Assembly (NCBI GenBank): GCA_002451275.1
Contig: DKBS01000067.1
Coordinates: forward strand, 10,686 to 20,720
Direction: 5' to 3'
Source: Planctomycetaceae bacterium UBA6894
GTDB taxonomy: Bacteria > Planctomycetota > Planctomycetia > Gemmatales > Gemmataceae
DNA: 10,035 bases
The notes under the pieces are model-generated. The model did no database searches. It was given only the letters and a program-made list of their open reading frames with translations, and had not been told where the DNA came from. This document shows, in pieces, positions 6,563 through 10,035 of this stretch; the first letter of the stretch is position 1; every line of letters begins with the position of its first letter. Position numbers and translations under genes: made by a program.

Positions 6563-7621
6563 TCAGTGGCCGACATAGCGAGCGTAAAGGGCCAGCGCGC
6601 GTTCCTCGTCGTTGGTTCCCTGGATGATCGCGCGGGCATCGGGGAAGATGGTGAACTGGCAACCGTCAATCTCAACCTTCAGCAGGAACTTGGTGAGTTG
6701 GGGCTTGCCGTAGGAGGAAAGGCTTTCCGCCAGACGGGGCAGGTCCAGGTTCGGCTTGCCGGCCGGAACCACCTGAACGGCGTTGCGGCCGCAGAGGCTG
6801 GTGGTTTGCACGCCCATCGAGCCTTCCAGCCACTCAAAGCGGTGGTGCTTGCAGCAGGGGCAATCCACCTTGCCCAAGAGGGGGGCAATCTTCACGCGGC
6901 GGGTGGTGTTTTCCCAGCAGTCGACATACAGCAGTTCGCGGTTGATGGCGTCCTCGGCACCCGAGAGCAGCTTCAACGCCTCGGTTGCCTGGAAGTTGGC
7001 GATGATGCTGATGATGGGTGACAGCACGCCTGCCGAATCGCAGGTGGCTGCTTCGCCCGGACCGGGTGCCGCCTCGAAAACACAGCGCAGGCAGGGGGTT
7101 TTGCCCGGCACGATCGTGAAAGTTTGACCGTGGCTGCCGATGCAACCGCCGTGCACCCACGGCTTGCCCTGCTTCACCGCCACATCGTTGATGAGATAGC
7201 GGATCTCGAAATTATCAGAACCATCGGCAATCAGGTCCACATCGGCGGCCATCGCCTCGATGTTGGACCGGTCGATGTGCGCGACGATCGGCTCGTAGGT
7301 GACCTGCGAGTTGATCTGCCGCAGCTTGGCAGCGGCGGCCTCGGCCTTGGGGGTGTTGGAGCGGACATCGTCCTCGTCGAAGAGCACCTGACGCTGCAGG
7401 TTGCTAAGTTCCACAAAATCGCGATCCACCAGGCGGATGAAACCCACGCCGGCCCGGGCCAGCGTGTTGGCCAGCACAGTGCCCAGGGCCCCCACGCCGC
7501 ACAGCAGCACGCGCGCGTTGGAGAGTTTTTTCTGGCCCGCCTCGCGGATGCCGAAAAAACGCATCTGGCGGCTGTAGCGGTCCAGATCGGGGGTGGAGGA
7601 GGTTTCGTTGCTGGCGGTCAT
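6563..7621 (-). CDS. MoeB/ThiF/HesA-type E1-like adenylyltransferase
   Basis: This 352-aa enzyme should adenylate the C-terminal glycine of a ubiquitin-like sulfur carrier for thiocarboxylate formation. RYSRQMRFFGIREAGQKKL opens the E1 fold. The ATP-binding GVGALG is at 42-47, followed by DRDFVELSNLQRQ (66-78) and GSDNFEIRYLIND (134-146). Cys194 in ATCDSAGVLSPI is the candidate catalytic or sulfur-accepting cysteine. The structural zinc is probably bound by Cys177/180 and Cys254/257. The last ~85 residues (from LCGRNAVQV to the terminal YARYVGH) form a C-terminal domain that is not a rhodanese. The ATG overlaps the upstream His-rich gene by 4 nt. Its nearest carrier candidate is the MoaD-like protein two genes upstream. 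MoeB or ThiF identity cannot be told from sequence alone. Confidence 0.93.
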   Translation of the reverse strand: MTASNETSSTPDLDRYSRQMRFFGIREAGQKKLSNARVLLCGVGALGTVLANTLARAGVGFIRLVDRDFVELSNLQRQVLFDEDDVRSNTPKAEAAAAKLRQINSQVTYEPIVAHIDRSNIEAMAADVDLIADGSDNFEIRYLINDVAVKQGKPWVHGGCIGSHGQTFTIVPGKTPCLRCVFEAAPGPGEAATCDSAGVLSPIISIIANFQATEALKLLSGAEDAINRELLYVDCWENTTRRVKIAPLLGKVDCPCCKHHRFEWLEGSMGVQTTSLCGRNAVQVVPAGKPNLDLPRLAESLSSYGKPQLTKFLLKVEIDGCQFTIFPDARAIIQGTNDEERALALYARYVGH

Positions 7622-8082
7622 GATTCGTTCTTGCCTATCAACAGGTTGGCCATTTCATTGATGAACCCGATGGCATCGGCGTCCCAGCCTTCCGCCAGGC
7701 CGTGCTCACCCAGTTTTTTCAGGTCCGCTTGGAAACGATTCTTGTCAGAATCGGAAAGCTTTTGGAGATGCTCCACCAACCGGCCGAACATCTCGTCGGC
7801 CGCGCCCTGGTGCATCAGTTCCTCATCCGTCCCGGTGAGGAAAACCACGGTATCCAAAATGGCCAGGCTGAAGGGATGTAGGCCCAAACTGTCCGGTACC
7901 TCGGGCAAAAGCGCGACGCCTTCGGGCACTTCCGCCTCGTCGCCATGTTCGTGGTCATGATCGTGATCATGGTTGCAGCCGGGGCCATGCACATGGCCGT
8001 GCTGATGCTTGTGCCCTTTGTCCTGCCCGCCGCCCTTGGGCCCGTGGCCCTTGTCGCGGTTCTTGTCGTTATGCTTGGCCAT
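7618..8082 (-). CDS. Small protein with His-rich metal-binding N-terminus, function unknown
   Basis: I do not recognise this 154-aa protein's family. Residues 1-48 carry 12 histidines, mostly alternating with Asp, Gly or Gln (positions 24-32 HKHQHGHVH and 38-46 HDHDHDHEH), and one Cys36. Such tails bind Ni, Zn or Cu in proteins such as HypB, SlyD or CooJ. Residues 50-152 look like a compact helical domain (LAILDTVVFLTGTDEELM, MFGRLVEHLQKLSDSD, IGFINEMANLLIG), without signal peptide or membrane segments. There is no JAMM protease motif. It sits 47 bp after the carrier gene and overlaps the E1-like gene by 4 nt, so it is part of the sulfur operon. Inference: a zinc or nickel store or chaperone for the Zn-dependent E1 or for LarB-linked nickel chemistry. 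Confidence 0.85.
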   Translation of the reverse strand: MAKHNDKNRDKGHGPKGGGQDKGHKHQHGHVHGPGCNHDHDHDHEHGDEAEVPEGVALLPEVPDSLGLHPFSLAILDTVVFLTGTDEELMHQGAADEMFGRLVEHLQKLSDSDKNRFQADLKKLGEHGLAEGWDADAIGFINEMANLLIGKNES

Positions 8083-8129
8083 GGGAACCGCGCTTTCAAA
8101 TTAGGATGAAATTTCGGGCGGGAAAAGGA

Positions 8130-8414
8130 TCAGCCGCCGCCCACCGCAGGAATGATCGCAACGTCGTCACCATCCTTGATGGGCGCCTCAAACTCGCCAT
8201 CAAGAAAACGCACATCCTCATTGTTGAGGTACACATTCACAAACGGCCGGAGTTGCCCGTTCGTGTACATGCGATCATTCAGTCCGGGGTGCTTGGTCAC
8301 CAGCACTTTCAGCGCCTGGCCAACCGTGCCGGCGTCAGCGGGTGTGATGGCGATTTTGTCGGTACCCTCCGCGTAGGGGCGAAGGGGAGGGGGAATGTGG
8401 ACGGTGATGGCCAT
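8130..8414 (-). CDS. Ubiquitin-fold sulfur carrier, MoaD/ThiS/CysO-like
   Basis: This 94-aa protein has the beta-grasp sulfur carrier layout: MAITVHIPPPLRPYAEG at the N-terminus and VGQALKVLVTKHPGLNDRM as the helix. LRPFVNVYLNNEDVRFLDG and IKDGDDVAIIPAVGGG complete the fold. The C-terminal glycines (92-94) are already exposed, so no processing protease is needed before adenylation and thiocarboxylation. The FVNVYLNNEDVRFL segment resembles CysO-like carriers of cysteine or homocysteine synthesis more than molybdopterin-synthase MoaD; no MoaE or other Mo-cofactor gene is nearby. It lies 41 bp after the threonine-synthase-like gene. A GAGGA Shine-Dalgarno (minus strand, 8424-8428), partly inside a small GAGG-AAA-CCTC hairpin, is 9 nt from the ATG. 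Expected partners are the E1-like enzyme and desulfurase downstream and the PLP enzyme upstream. Confidence 0.93.
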   Translation of the reverse strand: MAITVHIPPPLRPYAEGTDKIAITPADAGTVGQALKVLVTKHPGLNDRMYTNGQLRPFVNVYLNNEDVRFLDGEFEAPIKDGDDVAIIPAVGGG

Positions 8415-8455
8415 GGAGAGGTTTCCTCGGGTGGTTTCGCTTTAGTCTGGTGCAA

Positions 8456-9757
8456 TCAGGCCAGTGCCGGTTCGGCCTTGCGGACAGGTGGCGCGCCATC
8501 CACCAGCAGGGCCTGGAACTCTGGCAGTTGGGGATTGATGACAGCGGGGGGAGGCAGGATCTCCGCCACCGCGTCCTGCGTCTTCAGCCCGTTGCCGGTG
8601 ATGCAGAGGACGGTTTCCGCGTCCCTCTTGATCTTGCCCTGCCTGACCAGCTTGCGGGCCACGGCCACGGTCACGCCACCGGCGGTCTCGGCGAAGATTC
8701 CCTCGGTGCCCGCCAGCAGGGCCATGCACTCGCGGATCTCGTCATCGGCGACGTCCTCGGCCCAGCCGCCCGATTCACGGATCAGCTTGGCGGCGAAATA
8801 GCCGTCGGCCGGGTCGCCGATGGCCAGCGACTTGCAAATGGTGTCCGGCTTGCGCACCGGTTTGTGGCGCTCGCGGTTTTCCTTGACCGAGCCGGAAATC
8901 GGGTTGCATCCGCTGGCCTGCGCCCCGAAGAACGAGGTTTTGGGCGCGTCGATCAGGCCGGCCGCGGCCAGTTCGTTGAAGCCCTTGCTGATCTTGCCGA
9001 TCAGGGCGCCGCCCGCCATGGGGCTCACCACGTTGCGGGGGGTGCGCCAGCCCAGTTGCTGGGCGATTTCATAGCCCATGGTCTTCGAGCCTTCGGCGTA
9101 AAACGGCCGCAGATTGATGTTTACAAAGCCCCAGCCGTGGTGGAAGGCGATCTGGGTGCACAGCCGGTTCACCTCGTCGTAGGTGCCGCGCACCGCGATG
9201 ACATTGGCCCCGTACACGGTGGTTCCAAGAATCTTGGCCCGCTCGAGGTCGCTGGGGACCAGGATGTAGCTTTTCAGTCCGGCGGCCGCGGCGTTCGCGG
9301 CAACGCTGTTGGCCAGGTTGCCCGTCGAGGCGCATCCGACCGTTTCCAGACCGAACTCGCGGGCCTTGGACAGGGCGACAGCGACCACGCGATCCTTGAA
9401 CGACAAGGTCGGGAAGTTCACCGCGTCATTCTTTACCCACAGGTTGTCGATGCCGAGGACTTTGCCCAGGCGGTCGGCTCTCACCAAGGGGGTACCGCCC
9501 ACATGCAGGCCCACGGTGGGCTCGCCATTGAGCGGCAGGAATTCTTTCCAGCGCCACATGTTGTTCGGGCGGGACTCGAATAGTTGGCGGCTGACCAGAG
9601 GCTTGATGCGGTCGTAGTGGTAATCGACTTCGAGGGGCCCGAAATCGTCCTCGCAGAAATTGGTGGTGCTGACAGGCCATTGCTTCCCGCAGACCCGGCA
9701 TTTCATGCCGGCCACGAGAGGGGATTGAGGCAGACTGGCGGGATTGATCGACACCAT
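8456..9757 (-). CDS. Threonine-synthase-like PLP enzyme; candidate thiocarboxylate-dependent homocysteine synthase
   Basis: This 433-aa fold-type II PLP enzyme would be annotated threonine synthase by similarity (O-phosphohomoserine to threonine). It begins with a zinc-ribbon-like region: Cys20-X2-Cys23, then Cys35, ending in FGPLEVDYHYD. The fourth expected ligand position is Asp38 rather than Cys. The PLP lysine is Lys121 in NFPTLSFKDRVV. The phosphate-binding and substrate segment CASTGNLANSVAA is at 142-154, followed by PYAEGSK-like PFYAEGSKTMGYE and the C-terminal TEGIFAETAGGVTVA and ITGNGLKT. The start is supported by an AGGGGAG Shine-Dalgarno at 9764-9770. The gene is the first one behind a SAM-I riboswitch and precedes a sulfur carrier. 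This context argues for a sulfur-incorporating reaction giving homocysteine rather than threonine. The reaction is an inference; the fold and cofactor are secure. Confidence 0.92.
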   Translation of the reverse strand: MVSINPASLPQSPLVAGMKCRVCGKQWPVSTTNFCEDDFGPLEVDYHYDRIKPLVSRQLFESRPNNMWRWKEFLPLNGEPTVGLHVGGTPLVRADRLGKVLGIDNLWVKNDAVNFPTLSFKDRVVAVALSKAREFGLETVGCASTGNLANSVAANAAAAGLKSYILVPSDLERAKILGTTVYGANVIAVRGTYDEVNRLCTQIAFHHGWGFVNINLRPFYAEGSKTMGYEIAQQLGWRTPRNVVSPMAGGALIGKISKGFNELAAAGLIDAPKTSFFGAQASGCNPISGSVKENRERHKPVRKPDTICKSLAIGDPADGYFAAKLIRESGGWAEDVADDEIRECMALLAGTEGIFAETAGGVTVAVARKLVRQGKIKRDAETVLCITGNGLKTQDAVAEILPPPAVINPQLPEFQALLVDGAPPVRKAEPALA

Positions 9758-9770
9758 AAGAATCTCCCCT
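9758..9770 (-). promoter_or_regulatory. Ribosome binding site of the threonine-synthase-like gene, target of sequestration
   Basis: On the minus strand AGGGGAG is followed by ATTCTT and the ATG at 9757. Bases 9758-9770 can pair with 9803-9815: seven consecutive pairs over the Shine-Dalgarno (one G-U) and four more beyond a 2-nt mismatch. A 7-bp hairpin (9775-9781 with 9787-9793) lies between the two partners and would bring them together. No T-rich intrinsic terminator is visible between aptamer and ATG, so control is probably at translation. Confidence 0.75.
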
Positions 9771-9802
9771 TAGCGCTTTCCGCCTGGGAAAGCCTGATCA
9801 CC

Positions 9803-9815
9803 AGAGGAGTATCTT
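9803..9815 (-). promoter_or_regulatory. Switching element of the SAM riboswitch expression platform
   Basis: The minus-strand sequence AAGATACTCCTCT has two mutually exclusive partners. Its first nine bases are perfectly complementary to GAGTATCTT at 10007-10015, which includes most of the 5' strand of riboswitch helix P1. The whole 13-mer is complementary, at 11 of 13 positions including one wobble, to the thrC ribosome binding site at 9758-9770. SAM binding would lock P1 and free this element to mask the ribosome binding site. Confidence 0.75.
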
Positions 9816-9881
9816 TTATTCCAGATGGACAGCCCGGTTGCGATTCCAACTCGTCAAGGCTGACCGATACGCGTCACCGCG

Positions 9882-10011
9882 ATCTTATCTCTCCCAGAGC
9901 CTTGACCCCGGGAAGGACTTAGCACCAGCATTCAAAAAGCCCGGGGAGGCTGCTTTGAACCGGTTGCTGTGGCTTCAAAGGGCCTGTTCCCTCAGCCACT
10001 CTGGATAAGAT
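9882..10011 (-). promoter_or_regulatory. SAM-I (S-box) riboswitch aptamer
   Basis: On the minus strand the S-box consensus is present in order. P1 is 8 bp (10004-10011 with 9882-9889; ATCTTATC/GATAAGAT). The P2 outer stem is GTGGC/GCCAC (9995-9999 with 9969-9973). The kink-turn-like TGAGGG/TTTGAAG surrounds an inner stem AGGG/CCCT (9989-9992 with 9979-9982). GCAACC is at 9962-9967. P3 has TTCAAA/TTTGAA (9954-9959 with 9931-9936), followed by GGTGCTAAGTCC at 9915-9926. P4 is 7 bp (9906-9912 with 9893-9899), then GAGAGATAAG. This is a close match to the known SAM-I aptamer, which binds S-adenosylmethionine and normally switches off methionine and sulfur genes. The promoter should lie beyond position 10015; the last 20 bases show no clear element. 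Confidence 0.95.
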
Positions 10012-10035
10012 ACTCACCAAAACCCGGCGCATTCA

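Larger units (their letters stand above)
4617..10015 (-). other. SAM-riboswitch-led sulfur-relay operon of six genes
   Basis: All six genes run leftward behind the riboswitch with gaps of 41, 47, -4, 24 and -4 nt, with no internal terminator hairpin seen. In order they encode the PLP enzyme, carrier, His-rich protein, E1-like enzyme, desulfurase and LarB. Single-transcript status is inferred from spacing and overlaps. The molecular logic (desulfurase, activated carrier, PLP acceptor enzyme) matches known thiocarboxylate-dependent cysteine and homocysteine pathways, but the gene set differs. The operon end meets yacG with no terminator visible. Confidence 0.8.

Noticed and set aside
6098..7021. 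A 307-codon + strand open frame spanning the desulfurase/E1 junction
   Set aside because: It is antisense to two confidently identified genes, and its composition is that of a reverse-frame shadow.
7618..8082. His-rich protein as a JAMM metalloprotease or as a ZIP/CDF transporter loop
   Set aside because: It has no HxH...SxxD metalloprotease arrangement and no hydrophobic stretches long enough for membrane helices.
8130..8414. Interpretation of the carrier as molybdopterin synthase small subunit MoaD
   Set aside because: No moaE, moaA, moaC or mog genes are nearby. The SAM riboswitch and PLP enzyme context, and the CysO-like FVNVYLNNEDVRFL segment, point to amino-acid sulfur assimilation instead.
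8450..9583. Long + strand open frame (377 codons) across the threonine-synthase-like gene
   Set aside because: It lies entirely antisense to a gene with clear catalytic motifs, has no family resemblance and no convincing ribosome binding site.
9775..9793. Hairpin before the threonine-synthase-like gene as an intrinsic terminator of the riboswitch
   Set aside because: The 7-bp stem is followed on the minus strand by GCTAAGGGGAG, the ribosome binding site, not a T-run. It more likely spaces the sequestering helix.

Overview
The window is GC-rich, densely coded bacterial chromosome without mobile elements, CRISPR arrays, tRNA or rRNA. The left half reads rightward and the right half leftward, and the two converge near position 4612. 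The order groES-groEL-dnaJ-grpE followed by an FmdB-type zinc ribbon and yacG, together with protein sequence style, suggests Planctomycetota or a nearby phylum. That is an inference of modest confidence.

Left half (1-4608, + strand): a protein quality-control block. A hairpin-bearing leader precedes groES and groEL. A strong hairpin then separates this pair from a tightly packed group of dnaJ, grpE (ATGA overlap), an FmdB-family zinc ribbon gene and yacG (1-nt overlap). No dnaK is present.

Right half (4617-10015, - strand): the most interesting part. A clear SAM-I (S-box) riboswitch at about 9882-10011 leads a six-gene unidirectional cluster. In transcription order it holds a threonine-synthase-like PLP enzyme, a MoaD/ThiS/CysO-like ubiquitin-fold sulfur carrier ending in GGG, a small His-rich protein, a MoeB/ThiF-like E1 adenylyltransferase, a class V cysteine desulfurase, and LarB (nickel-pincer cofactor synthesis). 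Two junctions are 4-nt ATGA overlaps.

Taken together, the cluster looks like a sulfur relay: desulfurase persulfide to E1-activated carrier thiocarboxylate to a PLP enzyme. It is controlled by S-adenosylmethionine. SAM repression makes little sense for true threonine synthesis but fits homocysteine/methionine synthesis. I therefore propose that the 'threonine synthase' is a thiocarboxylate-dependent homocysteine synthase, probably using O-phosphohomoserine. The riboswitch leader also shows a readable translational switch: one 13-nt element can pair either with the 5' strand of P1 or with the thrC ribosome binding site. Why a His-rich protein and LarB sit in the same unit is unexplained.
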